Counted from the first letter of the stretch, positions 11,266 to 23,343 are shown. The stretch is 64,000 bases of DNA from Pseudovirgaria hyperparasitica (GCF_010093815.1 NW_022985551.1:1933087-1997086); one strand, 5' to 3'. A program made the numbers and translations. Notes: generated by a model not told the origin, from the sequence alone.

Positions 11266-13690
11266 ATGACCTCATCACCTAAGAACTCTGGTCCCCAAAC
11301 AAACCTGGATGTTGACTATGTAATCAGCTACAGATTCGCAGACAGTGGTTGGCACACTCGTGATCTGAAGCTTCAAGGCATATTCTAACTTCTGTAGACA
11401 AAGCCACAGCTGCGGCAAAGTTTGAGAAGCTCTGTCATAGCCTATCATCTGCGGGTCTCGCTACGGAGGTACGCAACGGCGAAAACCATTCGCTCCTCCT
11501 GTTCGTGAAGGTCGCTTCCGAAGAGCATCTCTACGGCGAGGTATACCGATCGAGGTAAGATCTTTATCCCGTTGGAGTTGGCCTGCGCTCACCCATATTA
11601 GGGTACATGATTGGATCCATGGCGTAAGAGCCGCGGCGCCACCAAAAGACACTCGAACAGCACTTGAATCCGAACCTCTCTCGGAAGCCGAGCGCCTGAG
11701 GATTATATATCAGCTCATCACAAATCCAGAAGATGAGGGGGGCGCGGGCATTACGCCTAAAGAGGGAGAATGGAAAGAAGTGGAGAGCATCTTCGCCCTT
11801 CACGACCACTCGTATAACAAGGACTGGATCAAACAGTGGAGCAGAGTCTGGTATCTGAAGACGGAGGATTTAGATGAGATACGAAACCGTCTCGGTGAAA
11901 AGGTGAGCGTTATTTCTGATATCAGTGAAATCTTTGACTAATCTCTCCAGATTGCCTTTTACTTTGCATTCACGCAGTCCTATTTTGCGTTCCTCGTATT
12001 TCCCGCAATCTTCGGCGCATCAGCGTGGCTACTCCTCGGAAACTTTTCCCCCTTGTATGCGATTGTGAACGGCATATGGTGCATAGTTTTTACAGAGTGG
12101 TGGAAGCACCAAGAGAGCGACCTCGCAGTCCGCTGGGGTGTCCGCAATGTCTCCAAGATTGATGTCAAAAGGAAGGATTTCGAGCACGAAAGGGAAATCA
12201 AAGATCCGGTCACTGGGGAGACAATTAGGATCTTCTCTGGCACGAAACGTTTGCAGAGGCAACTATTGCAGTTGCCATTTGCTCTGGGTGCTGCAGCATT
12301 ACTCGGGACCCTGATCGCCACGTGCTTTGGCATCGAGGTTTTCATTTCAGAAGTCTACAATGGGCCGTTCAAGACTGTTTTGGTACGTCTCTTGACTTCT
12401 CGGTCGATTCCATACAGCTTACATGCAGCAGGTTTTCCTACCGACTGGTATATTGACAATCGTTATGCCCATTTTGACTGGCCTCTTGACGGACTTTGCG
12501 ACTCGTCTCACCGCATTCGAAAACTATGAGACCCATAGTGCCTACGAGGCTGCTCTTACCAGAAAGATATTCATTATCAACTTCATTACCTCGTACCTGC
12601 CGATCTTCCTAACAGCTTTTGTCTACGTTCCCTTCGGCAGCATCATTGTCCCATATCTTGATGTTTTCAGTCTTACTGTCAAGCCATTCGCAGAGAATGA
12701 AAAGCAACTCACCTCACCAAAGGTTGGATTTGCGATCAATCCTGATCGATTGAAGAAGCAGGTCATATACTTCACTGTGACCGCTCAGGTAGTCAACATG
12801 GCAATGGAGGTCATTGTGCCATACCTTAAGAGACAGGGCTTCATGAAATACAAGGAGATTCAGAGCAAGCGGGCTGGAAACAATGGAACCCTTGACGTCG
12901 CTGCGAATGATCCACCAGAAGAACACCAGTTTCTGAAAAGAGTCCGCAACGAGGCAACTCTATCTATATACGACGTAACAAGTGACCTCAGAGAGATGGT
13001 TGTCCAAGTGAGTATTATTATTCTGTGTGGAATCCGCCGACTAACAAGGTACAGTTTGGATACCTCTCGCTATTCAGTGTGGTCTGGCCTGTCACCGCGG
13101 TTTCTTTCCTCGTGAATAATTGGTTCGAACTCCGAGCCGATGCTATCAAGATCTGCGTCGAGATGCAACGGCCGGTCCCATGGCGCTCAGACACAATCGG
13201 CCCGTGGCTAGACAGCCTTGAGTTCCTCGCATGGGTCGGAAGTATGTCTACAGCCGCACTTGTCTTTCTGTTCAGCGACGACGAAGCAGGCCCGCATGGT
13301 ACTCCGTACGGCATCAAAGTCTGGGGCCTCCTGCTCGCCGTGTTCTTTTCCGAGCACATCTTTCTCACGGTCAGATGGGGAGTTCGCGTGGCAATCAGCA
13401 AACTCGAATCCCCTGGTCTTCAAAAGGAGCGACGGGAACGGTTCATGGTACGAAAGCAGTATTTCAATGAGAGCTTGGGGCAGCTCAGCAAGTCTCCAGC
13501 GATGGGTGAGAGTTACACGGAAATATCCCGCCAATCTCTCGAAGATGATGCTAGGGACGCAAGCCTGAGTGCCAGCAGTCCAGAATCGAGATTCTGGAGT
13601 AGGCAGAAAGGGTGGCAAGAGAGTGCCAAGGCTGGTACAGGACTGATGGAGAAGTACGCTGCTGGAAACGAAACGAAGAAAAGCCAGTGA
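11266..13690 (+). CDS. Anoctamin/Ist2-type membrane protein
   Basis: Anoctamin (TMEM16) family. In yeast Ist2 tethers cortical ER to the plasma membrane; relatives are scramblases or Ca-activated channels. Six exons (11266-11344, 11398-11554, 11602-11902, 11951-12382, 12432-13007, 13055-13690) sum to 2181 nt, giving 726 residues. All five introns are 47-53 nt with canonical ends. The soluble N-terminal region (1-180) has the DYVISYRF start found in fungal members. Multiple membrane spans follow, including IAFYFAFTQSYFAFLVFPAIF, LPFALGAAALLGTLIATCF, FLPTGILTIVMPILTGLLT, IINFITSYLPIFLTAFVYVP, FGYLSLFSVVWPVTAVSFLV and YGIKVWGLLLAVFFSEHIFL. The hallmark LTRKIFIINFITSY (anoctamin ETEYEAxLxxKxFxFxFxNxY region) is clear. 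The C-tail (about 610-726) is polar and serine-rich. Confidence 0.9.
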
Positions 13691-13914
13691 GACTGGTTAC
13701 AGACACAGTTAGGCACATTTCCATAGGCAACGACACCGCATGACAAGGTGATGAGCGGCTCGTTCGGTCCTTAGTACATTACATATAGCTTAGTTTCTGT
13801 CTGGGTACGGAACTATTCGACATCACTACTAAACAAAGACTTTCCTCTCCTAACGTCAAAATATCGCAAGTATATTAGGCGGACTTGCCACACCACCAGG
13901 AACCTACACATATT

Positions 13915-15244
13915 AGCCTAGCCTCCTCCATGGCTGCACCCCACCCCTCGTACCACTCACATTGCAAACCTCACTCGTCACAAAAGAACTCATACCTCCC
14001 AACCTTCTTCCAATGCGCCCCCAGCCTCTCCAAATCAAACAGCTCACCAATCGGGCACCCCCCCACCCACCAAGCAAGACCTCATACAGATGCCAATCCC
14101 GCTACGTCAGCCAACACTCAAAACTCGGGCTGAATCGCCCGCAACAGCCGAGAAGTTACTCCCATATCCATATCCACTCCAGCACGGCCTCGGACTGCTC
14201 CACGCCCGCCCAGCATGGTGCGGTAGGCTTTTCGCCATCGTCGTCAGCGTCTCCCCGCGGGTGGTGCTGTTGTACGCGGCCATGTAGCCGGAGCGAATGA
14301 TAATGATGAGGATGTCGCCGTGTTTGATGACGGTGCGCTGTGCTTCGGCGACGGCTTTGAGGTGCGTTAGGGGATCGTTGGCGTCGTGGAAAAGGCGTCG
14401 TGGGGGAGGGAGTTTGCGCGAGGCGCTGGGTGTGGTAGTTGAGGAGGATGGTGTGGCTGACGATGCTGGATTCGGACCATGCTGTGTGTGTGGATCAACT
14501 GGGTTCTGTATGGTACGGGGACGAGGGGGCTTTTCCGGGGACTTACCTCCGATTCCGAGATGGGAACTTCCGGGTTTGTGGATGTCCTCTAGCGTCGCGC
14601 CGTTGTAGAATCTGCGTTCTTGCTGGTAGCCGAAGTGGCGGGGTCCGTCCCCTAGTGATTGATTTGCTTGAGTGAAAGTGGTATGGGGGAAGGAGAGGCA
14701 CGTGGTTTATACAGAGGACAAGGCAGGCAAGGATGGGAGGGAGTCATGTTTCATGTTCCATGTTTCATGTACATACATTGGCTGGAGGACTGGGTGTTTA
14801 GTGTCCAGACATCGTCGTTTACGCAGCGCGGAGGCTTGGAGTAGAGGTTTTGGTGGAAGGCTTGGCGGGCGAAGAAGGGGGTTTCGGCTTGGGCGTCGAG
14901 GGGCCAGTTGAGGGAGATGCTGTTTGAGAGTTTGGGGTGTGAGTGCGTGGAGATGTCGGGTTTGAATGTGGGAATGGTGTGCTTTATTCGTCGATGCTCA
15001 AGGGACTCAGGATGTGCCTACCGAACCCCGGTCTTGATCTCTTTGGCAGCCTCAAGCACGACCTCGTCCGTCAGGCGATTGAGGGTGCCGAGCTGGTCGT
15101 CTTTGCCATATCTGGGAATGTGAGCTTGGGTGATGTGCGGGCGTTGGTTGAACGGGTGGGTGTTTACAAGCCCCATGCTGAGTGGAATGGGTCGTCTTTG
15201 TTTAGTGGTAGGTCGGAGAAGCGTGGTATTTTGGTTGGGGCCAT
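13915..15244 (-). pseudogene. Broken cyclase-family gene (PF04199, kynurenine-formamidase-like fold)
   Basis: The 5' half still splices well: exons 15244-15168, 15111-15022, 14919-14777 and 14651-14547, then from 14481. It encodes MAPTKIPRFSDLPLNKDD, YGKDDQLGTLNRLTDE, RISLNWPLD, then WDGPRHFGYQ and RRFYNGATLEDIHK, all typical of fungal cyclase-like proteins. From about 14440 onward the reading frame is lost repeatedly. Homologous pieces such as LKAVAEAQ, GDILIII, VEQSEAVLEWIW, SAVAGDS, DWHLYEVLLGGWG, PIGELFDLERLGAHWKKVGRYEFF and SEVCNV fall in different frames, with an in-frame TAG before RDWHLYEV. At least four frame changes plus that stop are needed. One break sits in a G-homopolymer, so sequencing error could explain part, but not all, of the damage. 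Function is presumably lost. Confidence 0.8.
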
Positions 15245-15941
15245 TCTGACAATTGGTCTTCAAAGTGAGTAGAGTGATGCTTGATGTAGTGGAAATGCTG
15301 TTGCTATGTATGTAGATGATTCAGTAGTTCGGTACAGGTATGGATTGATATGCGGGGTCTCGGCTCTTAAGAAGACTACTGTCAGCATTGCTGGAATCCC
15401 CTGTGCAGATGTCGGAACCAAGAATTGCACACAAGCGGGATGATGTGTATGGGCACAGTTTACATGTATCCGTATCAAGACATGCCTAGCAGCGATTCAG
15501 ACATCCATAGTTCAGGTCTCCAGACCAGGCCCAGTCGAAGCTGTGACCTGGACTGACCAGCAGAAGCACCTGTAATGTTCAAAACAATCAGCCCTGATGC
15601 GACTTCAGTATGCCACATCTGTATATATCGAGACAAATGTACAACAGCACTGAGCACTCACTCCAAGATAACGCCCTGCACGGAGCCACCTCGGCTGAAC
15701 CCCGAACCCTGCCAAGCCTCACAACAACCTAACCTACCTATGAATGACCTCCGCAAACCTCAAAAAAGGATCCATCCATCCGTTCAATTCCATTCTTCCA
15801 TCGCGCAACACCCACGCGCATCCCATCACACCACCACACCAAAACCCCTCCCTCCACACAACCTCAACCTACATCTCCAAAGAAAGTCACACAACCCCAT
15901 CAAGCTCACACGAGCTACCTACACCCTCCATCCAAACCACA
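15245..15941. other. Intergenic spacer upstream of PAM16
   Basis: Separates the divergent pseudogene and PAM16. The right part (15700-15940) is C/A-rich on the plus strand, as is common for leaders of expressed fungal genes. No gene recognised. Confidence 0.5.
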
Positions 15942-16435
15942 ATGGTACGCAACTACACCCCCAAGAACCACCGCCTCACAAACCCCCCAACTAACCACCC
16001 CTCCCCCCCTAGGCCCACCGCATAATATTCCAAGTCCTCACCACCGGAACCCGCATCTTCGGCCGCGCAGTAACAGAAGCATGGACCCAAGCCTCCGCCT
16101 CGCAAAAATACGCCGCCCAAGCCGCAAAGACCGGCCAGCCCAACTCCTTCGCCACATCCTCCTCCGGCCTCACCCTCGACGAAGCATGCAAGATCCTGAA
16201 TGTCGCGCCGCCGAAAGCAGGTGCGGAAGCTGCTACTGCAAACCTGGAGGCAGTCGGGGAGCGGTTCAAGAAGCTGTTTGATCTGAATGATCCGAAGAAG
16301 GGCGGGAGCTTCTATTTGCAGAGTAAGATTTTGAGGGCGAGGGAGAGGATTGAGGCGGAGGTTGGGAATGCGAGGGGTGTGGCGGAGAGGGAGGCGGAGG
16401 TTAAGGGGGGTTGGAGGCCGAGGGTTTATAAGTGA
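15942..16435 (+). CDS. PAM16: Pam16/Tim16, J-like subunit of the mitochondrial import motor
   Basis: Peripheral inner-membrane partner of Pam14/Tim14 in the TIM23 import motor; its degenerate J domain restrains Hsp70 stimulation. The first coding exon is only the ATG (15942-15944). A 68-nt intron (15945-16012, GTACGC/TAG) follows, then 16013-16435, giving 141 residues. The N-terminus AHRIIFQVLTTGTRIFGRAV is the membrane-proximal segment of the family. The J-like region contains LTLDEACKILNV and FDLNDPKKGGSFYLQSKI, with DPKKGGS replacing the HPD loop, as is diagnostic for Pam16. The C-tail is basic and reads WRPRVYK. The length is normal for the family. Confidence 0.93.
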
Positions 16436-16530
16436 GGGGGTGTTTTTGGGGGGGTTTTGGGGGATGGGGGATGGGGGATGTGTGACAAAAGCGGGTATGG
16501 AGGGACGGGATGTAGGAATAAAGCAATGAC

Positions 16531-16568
16531 GGAGGAGGAGGAGGAGGAGGAGGAGGAGGAGGAGGAGA
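16531..16568. repeat. (GGA)n microsatellite
   Basis: About 12 perfect GGA units immediately downstream of PAM16. Confidence 0.95.
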
Positions 16569-16844
16569 TGGGACAGAGTCTTGAACGTAGTCAAGGGGGG
16601 CATCATCCAGCACGGCGTTTCTTTCTTTCTTTCTGGGGGCATGCATGCATGAATGGCGAATCCATTTTCTGCGTTCAACCGGGGCGATGATGTAGAAGTC
16701 GAGATACACGCACACAGCAGTATCAAGATATCATCTCGATCCCCTGGGCAGGGGGAGCGCGGGCTTTTCGCTCTCAGGTCCGATATCCGGGCTGGAGGGG
16801 ACTCTTGCTCTCCACTCCTTTGATATGTACATATTATATACAAA

Positions 16845-16995
16845 TACATACACACGCATACACGCATACACACATACACACACGCGTACACGCGTACACG
16901 CATACACGCATACACGCATACACGCATACACACATACACACACGCATACACACATACACACGCGTACACACGCATACACACACAGACACACATAC
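16845..16995. repeat. Compound CA-rich tract
   Basis: Interspersed ACACGCATAC, ACACATAC and ACACGCGTAC units over about 150 bp, alternating purine-pyrimidine almost throughout; a candidate Z-DNA-forming stretch. Confidence 0.9.
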
Positions 16996-17022
16996 AATTG
17001 GATTTGAACCATGACTTTGTTA

Positions 17023-17143
<121 letters not shown>

Positions 17144-17385
17144 TTACCAGAGCGCTGTTGCCCCTTTTAGTTATGAGGGGAGCGGCGAAAGAAATGAAGT
17201 TATATCAATACACAGCGACGCTGAAGCACTATTGGCCAGGTCTATATGCAAAACGAACTGAGTTGGGTAGTACTGATAGTATGCTATATCGAGTTTCGAG
17301 CTCATGTCATGCCCATGCCCTCCCCTCCTCTCTCCTATATCAACGCACACCCTCCCACCCCCTACCCCCTACCCTACCCCCTACC

Positions 17386-19596
17386 CTACCCCTCAGGAAC
17401 AGCCGGCAGCGGCTTCTCCAAATCACATGCCCGCACCCTCATACTCGTCCTGACACTGCCCCTCAGCCCCCGACTCTCCCTTAGTCCCCGATTCTCCCTC
17501 AGCCCCCGACTCACCCGCCGCCCATCACCGGTCAATCTAGCAGAATGACGAGCACCCGCACGGATATCCCCCTTCCTAGAAACCTCGGCCCTGCACACCC
17601 CGCCATCCCGCACGGGCGCGCAGGGCATGGGTATAGCGATGCCGGAGGTGAGTTTGTGCGGGTGTAGGGGGGAGCCTATCTTTGGTTTTGGGGGTGGGGT
17701 TGGTTTTGGGGTTTGGGGTGGGTTTGAGGTGTAGTTGGGTGAGGACATAGGGATAGGAGTGAAAAGGGATGGGGTTTTGGCAAAGGGAATTAAAGGGGTG
17801 GAAGTGCTGGAAACGGGGAATCTGATGGCGAAAAACCGGACCCACGCGGCGAGCATTTTGGCGCGGAAGACGAGGGCGAAGACTTGGATGCCGCAGATCT
17901 GCGCGTTGATAGTCAGTCAATCAGCCAGCCAGCTAACAATACACAGTTCGCAACAAACGACGTGTAAAAAAAGCAAGGGCACGCAACAAAACCCACCGAA
18001 GCCAAAATGAACGCGCCCAGGATGACCCCACGCGGGACGGTAAGATGCGCCGCATCCGCCAGACACCTCTCCCTGCTACCTACGTTCTCGACCAGACACT
18101 TGCTCCAGCGCGCCGTGGCCTGGCGTTCGGCGCTGTCATCGCCGAGAGAGACGCTTTTGCCGAGTTTGCGGTCCTGCGACCAGAAGACGACGGTGAAGAA
18201 GATGGCTTGGGTGACGACGGCGATGCTGGTGAGCATGTTGCGCCATTGCATGGTGAGGTAGTGCTTGAGGAGCATGGGGGAGATGTGTTTGGTTGGGGAG
18301 GTGCCGTCGCCGCCGCCGTAGGCGGGGAGGGCATGTAGTTGTTGGTGTTGCGGGGAGGTGAGAGGGGTGTGCGTGCTGGTGTCTTCGATGAAGGATTTGG
18401 TGTCGTGATGTCGTGACGGCGGCGGAAGAGGATGTGGATGCGGATGCGGAAACCTCCCCGCGGAAGTATCCCCACGATTCCATCCCGACAACGCACACAA
18501 CCGCGTCCAAAACGCAGCGAGCACGACCAACACCGGTCTCCGCTCACGCATATGCCGCCGATTCATGTTCTTGAACTTGCGCAGTCTGCGCACAATGACC
18601 ACCGTCGTGGCGCAGAAACACGCCAGCGAGCCGCCCGAGAACGCGAGAAGCCAGGACCACAGCGTGGCAATGCTGTGTTCGTGGTTGGGTAGACAGGTCT
18701 GGCCGATGCGGTAGCTGGCGCCTGTCACGGTTAGGGTGACGGTCAGGAGCGTGCCGGGCACGAGGATGCCGAGGAGGATGCCGGTGACGCGTAGAATGGG
18801 GCTGTCGTCGACGGATTTGCTCTGTTTCGTGAAGAGGATGAGCAGGTTGAGCATTTTGAGGAAGACTGCATGCAGTACGGTCTTAGATTTGTGTCGATGG
18901 ACTTGGTTGGGGGCAGTACTCACCCCAGAATGTCGCTCCGAGAGCGCCGGCGCCTAGGAGGCTGGCGGTCCAGGCACAGGACATGTCGTCCTGGAGGCGA
19001 TTCGGAGTTATGCTATCATAGCACAAATCCGGGTCTGATCCCAGCGGTATCAAGAATGCTAGCTGCAACCTCGTCAGCGTAAAGACCATCGAACTAGGAC
19101 TCATGGTATGCACAGAGATCAGAAGTATGGGGACCAACAACCCAATGTGCGTGTATCGCTTGTGCTTGACAGCGGCGCCTCTCATGCTCGCGGGCGAGAT
19201 CGCATAACTGGACGGCGGCAAGACAAGTATCGTGGTGATCAGAAACACACACAGCACCGTCGAGATGACGGCGAGGTAATTGCCAATCTTCAGGTCCTCG
19301 ATCCAATCTGTGCGTGTTCAGCTAGGCCTGGCTTTCTGCAGTAGGAAAAAACATGGAAAACGCACCAGTCGGATAGATCCACTGCTGTATCGGGCATGGC
19401 AAACAGCACTGTATGCTTGAGTCTTGTGGTGACGCGCCGCAGTATCGACCCTCGATGTCTATCCACGGTCAGTATACCATTACTAGTAGAGTAGGCAAGG
19501 CGACAAGATACATCCACCAGTGCCGTCCACGCTGTCACTGCGAAGAAACGGCTGTGGACAAGCATTCGAAGAGTTTGTGAGAGACCTAAGATCCAT
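17386..19596 (-). CDS. Seven-transmembrane receptor (fungal GPCR with Cys-rich ectodomain)
   Basis: Reconstructed from five exons: 19596-19518, 19458-19366, 19307-18924, 18865-17997 and 17898-17386. They sum to 1938 nt (645 residues) with all junction phases matching. The ectodomain (1-58) carries the motif series of a known fungal receptor class (MG00532/GprM-like): CPQPFL at 13-18, GRYCGA at 30-35, CCLPCP at 44-49, then WIYPTD. Membrane spans begin with YLAVISTVLCVFLITTILVL and continue through HIGLLVPILLISV, SLLGAGALGATFW, VTGILLGILVPGTLL, WSWLLAFSGGSLACFCATT, IAVVTQAIFFTVVFW and VILGAFILAS. Conserved CYDSITPN and DMSCAW sit in the first large loop. A long His/Pro-rich third intracellular loop lies near 370-410. 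The C-tail is long, basic and proline-rich with short RGLRE-type repeats. The ligand is unknown; signalling through a G protein is inferred from class. Confidence 0.78.
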
Positions 19597-20238
19597 GTCA
19601 CGCAGACACTCAAGGCCGGAGAAGTGCTACAACAGACAAACTAGACCGTGCTGCCGCTCTCGCACCTTGAAAGCAGAGTCGAGATGGATGATGGAAAGGA
19701 GAACCGAGTGAAGCAATAGAGGACGTAGGACGAGCTAGGGTCAAATCGACCACCGACATCACTATACTCGAGCACACTAGAACAGTCTTATCAGCGTAGA
19801 GAACGTGCGCAATGTACAAGGGTCCGGATATGATTTGACGTCAAGCTGTTTGCAGTAGTTATGATGTCTGGCATATGGAATGTGCCAAGAGTCCCTTGTT
19901 TGGAAACGTAGAACGCTCAAGGATAGAAAAGAATGTGAAGGAGTAAGTAGCACGACCATGCAGTGATGGCCAAGTCGGCACTGAAACATGAAGAGAAGAT
20001 CTTTGGTTCGCCTGAGACTTGGGTATTATGCATCGATCTGCGATGATGTCATGAGATAATGTTGGATTGAATCAAATTGGAAGCTACTGCCCCATGGCCA
20101 GGCCAGACCGCACAACGCCGTAAACGATTTGCTCCCGCAAGCAGTGGAACGCACACACCCGAATCCGTCGCATACATATACTCCTAGCCTGGAAATAGAA
20201 CCACAAGATGGAAAGAGAAAGTCCGGATCAGATAGTCA
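19597..20238. other. Intergenic, promoter side of the GPCR gene
   Basis: 642 bp between the GPCR start and the 3' end of the RSC7-like gene (both minus strand). Presumably holds the GPCR promoter. No motif or gene I can support. Confidence 0.5.
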
Positions 20239-21900
20239 TCAGACCGGCACACCGGAGAATCCAATCCGTAGTGTGGCTCGAGCTCCGTGTTGTGATTCTG
20301 TGCCCCAGCCTTGCTTCCATTCGAGCTCCACTCGTTTCGTGTCTTCGAACGCCTCTCGACATTCTGCGGGCAGATCCTCGAGTATGCTGTCTGGAATGCT
20401 GGCAAGGCCATTCGTGCCAACGTCGTAAAAGTCGCCCTCTGGTCCTGGTATGCCAAGATTGGAGATAGCTGGTGATTGCGAGTAGGCATCTGTGACGAGA
20501 AAGTTGCGTGAAACAACAGGTGGCACGGACGAGAACATACTACTCGCATTCGTGGTCACGGGATCGGTCGAGTCTACTAAGTGTGTCGTTTCGGTTGCAC
20601 CATTAGCCAAGAGAAGTCCCTCTCGTACAGCCGGACGTTCAGTGTCCTCTGCTGAAATCTCTTCCCACTTTGCATGTGTTGGCTGTGTTGCTCTGGGGAA
20701 GTGCATCATGTTTGTATGTGGATCGTAGATTCCGCTCATATTTGCGTGGCGATCGGCCACAAGCTTCGAGTTAAATCGACTGCGAGTGGTAAGTTACACG
20801 TAGAAGAAGATGCTGAATTGTATGACTTCACCTTGATGATCTTGCGTGCTCAAACATCCAGTTCGCAGATGTGATGTTAACTTTACGTTTGCCGACCACG
20901 GGTTTGCCATTCTGAAGCGGAACACTGGGTGCGCCGGTATGGTAGACCGCACTGGCACCATGCCAGGCCACGTACTGGTTTTTGTTGTATGGCTCACCCG
21001 GTGCTGGAAGTCGGTCATTCGGCTCCGCGATCTCCCCCTCTACATCTCCCCGCTCTCTCGCGGCCGACGCATAGTAGTCATCGATAACCTTCTTGCCGCC
21101 AATGACGATCTTGGCACCGAATTCTCGAAAGACGGAACGAGCAGTCACCACACCAATGGAACGGCCCTTGTATGAATGTGGAATGAGATCTCTTGCGATC
21201 AGATCCATTTTCTCGTGGTCGTCGATTATGATCTTGTACAGCTGCATGTGCTTGGTGAAGAAGAGATAGCTGTCTCGAAAGCCAATGCATCGTGCCGGCT
21301 CTGTCGACAACATGTAAAGACGGTCACCTCTTCCAGTAATTGTAAAGACTCGCACGCGATAATCTCTTCCACCTTGCAAGTTGCCCATCTTGTCAACCTT
21401 CTCTTCACCCTCCGGATCCTCAGGCAGCGCAACTTCATCGCCCACCACGTCCATCATGTTGCCTTCTTTGTCGATGGCTACCCGTGTGCTCTGCGAAGCT
21501 CCACCCCGAGAACCCCGTCCGCGTGGACCCATGGACGGACGTCCTCGACGACGTTTTTGCGGCGTACCGCCTTCCGAGTTCGCATCAACCTCCGAGGTAT
21601 TCCAGTCTGGAGGGCGATTCTTAGGCGGCCTACCAAGGCGCTTCTTCCGTGGAAATTGCTGAATGACTGGCGGCGAGGCAGCATCTGAAGCAGCGGGTTG
21701 GGCATCGGAATCTTGCGCGTCGCCCTCGTCTTCTAAGGGTGTCTGCACACGCGACTCATCTACATCAACCATCTCTTGATCCGACTCCTGTTCAACTGGA
21801 GTAGGAGTTCCTTGAGTAATAATCAGCGACACAGGGTCTAGAAGCTACGACCTGACTTACGAGCTGCGGCGCGCCTGGACCCACGTCCGCGACGTGCCAT
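20239..21900 (-). CDS. NPL6: RSC7/Npl6-type chromatin-remodelling subunit
   Basis: Subunit of the RSC/SWI-SNF remodelling complex (CRC_subunit family, PF08624); nuclear. Exons 21900-21861, 21810-20832 and 20779-20239 give 519 residues; the introns are 50 and 52 nt. The start MARRGRGSRRAAA follows directly from the exon-1 ATG. Two AT-hook-like motifs are visible: RKKRLGRPPK near 68-77 and QKRRRGRPSMGPRGRG near 98-113. The conserved domain (about 165-320) includes GGRDYRVRVFTITGRGDRLY, then CIGFRDSYLFF, LYKIIIDD, LIPHSYKGRSIGVVTARSVF and FGAKIVIGGKKVIDDY. After the second intron, HANMSGIYDPHTNMMHFP is also typical. The tail is polar. Yeast has two paralogues (Rsc7 and Swp82); the symbol is by best family match. 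Confidence 0.85.
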
Positions 21901-23343
21901 TGTGAAGTTACGCAAAGATGGGTGCGGAGGAAGCAGAGATCAGGACGGACGCTAGTGTTGAGCGGGGTATTTGGTGAGGATGCGGTGATCGCAGTGAGCT
22001 CGAGATGAAGCGAGTCTGCCAGCTCGTAGTTCTTTCAGTCGGCAAGACGCGCAGGAGAGAGATGTGGCGTCCAGGCGTCGTAGGGCTGAAGCAAGCTAGA
22101 CTGTTATGAGCTAGCGTGGACCTGTAACTATCAGGCACCTAGGCATGAACTTCACGCGTGTGCACACCACGCCGTGTTCTACATCACTCACTCCTCAGGT
22201 GAAGCACTAATTACGCCATACTATGTTTGTATTCCCGGTCACTCGAGTAGGTTCAATATAAACTTTGTGGATTTTGTATGTCGTCATTTCACATCTCATC
22301 CGATGGTGGAGTCAACTCCGAGCGGAGCAGCGATCTGAGCTGACCCTCGTGGTGACGTATGCTTGCACATGTCTACTCGCAGGCACAGCTACATCTTGTC
22401 TAATTGACAAGGAGTAATGATACTTTATTTTCATATCACACGTTACTGGGTCGTGGGTGGGATAGACGAGTAAAGTCGACAGCTTTGCCGGGCTGAAACG
22501 TCAATGTTGTAATAGTTGCCCACATATCCTTTGATTGGATGACTTGGTCCCAAGAGAGAAAGTGAAGGGGTGGCGTGGAGTAGACGGGGAGTAGACGGGA
22601 GTGACAAAGGCAGGCAACACGCGAGGCCAAGCCGTAGCTTTGCATGCATATCGGATACGGCATGGCTGGCAAGGAGGTGGTACCTAATAAAGGTAGTTTG
22701 TGACACGTCCGGGGGCAAATGAGGGCGAAGGTCCTTGATCATGGAATGGTGGACCAGTAAAGGGATTGCCGATATGCTTGAAAGACTGAAACAAATCGGC
22801 AGTGCAGCAGTAGTGCCACTTTCACCTTCTCTTCTCTCTGTAGTGTGTGCAAGATTAGTCGGCCAGGAGCAGATTGAAGTTTGGGTGATAAGCATGGATG
22901 TGTGATGGGAGGAGGTACAAGAGCTACCGGGACAGATGCACAGACGGGGCTGCCGAAAGAACAAGCTTGGAACCATGGAACGCTGGAAAGGAGAGTTTAG
23001 GGAGGAAGAATGGAAGAATGGATGGGTGGATGAAGCAACAAGCAAGTAGGGTGGTGAGTGAATATGGTGACTGGCGAATCAAGGACGGAGGGACAAAGGA
23101 AGTAGCAGGAGCTGATGGAAGTCAAAAAGGGAACAAAGGACAGGAGGAGCACAAGGCAAGGTTAGCTACTGCTAGGTGAACATTATTCAGCTCATCTCAC
23201 ATTTCACTCTTCACTTGCACATTCGCTTTCACGTTCACTTGCATCTCACGTCGGACACATCTCAATGAACAATCGGACAGGGTGAAGGAAAGCGTGGCAG
23301 ATTCAGCCCTGCAAGCAAGCGGTCACGACGACATAGTACTAGA

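Noticed and set aside
15953-16993. 346-codon open frame on the minus strand across PAM16 and the repeats
   Set aside because: Antisense to a clear PAM16 exon and built from GT/GA repeat translation ([17 protein letters not shown]); no independent support.
19290-19613. Single-frame reading of the GPCR 5' region as one exon
   Set aside because: It gives a meaningless peptide, whereas the three-exon reading restores the CPQPFL, GRYC and CCLPCP receptor motifs with matching phases.
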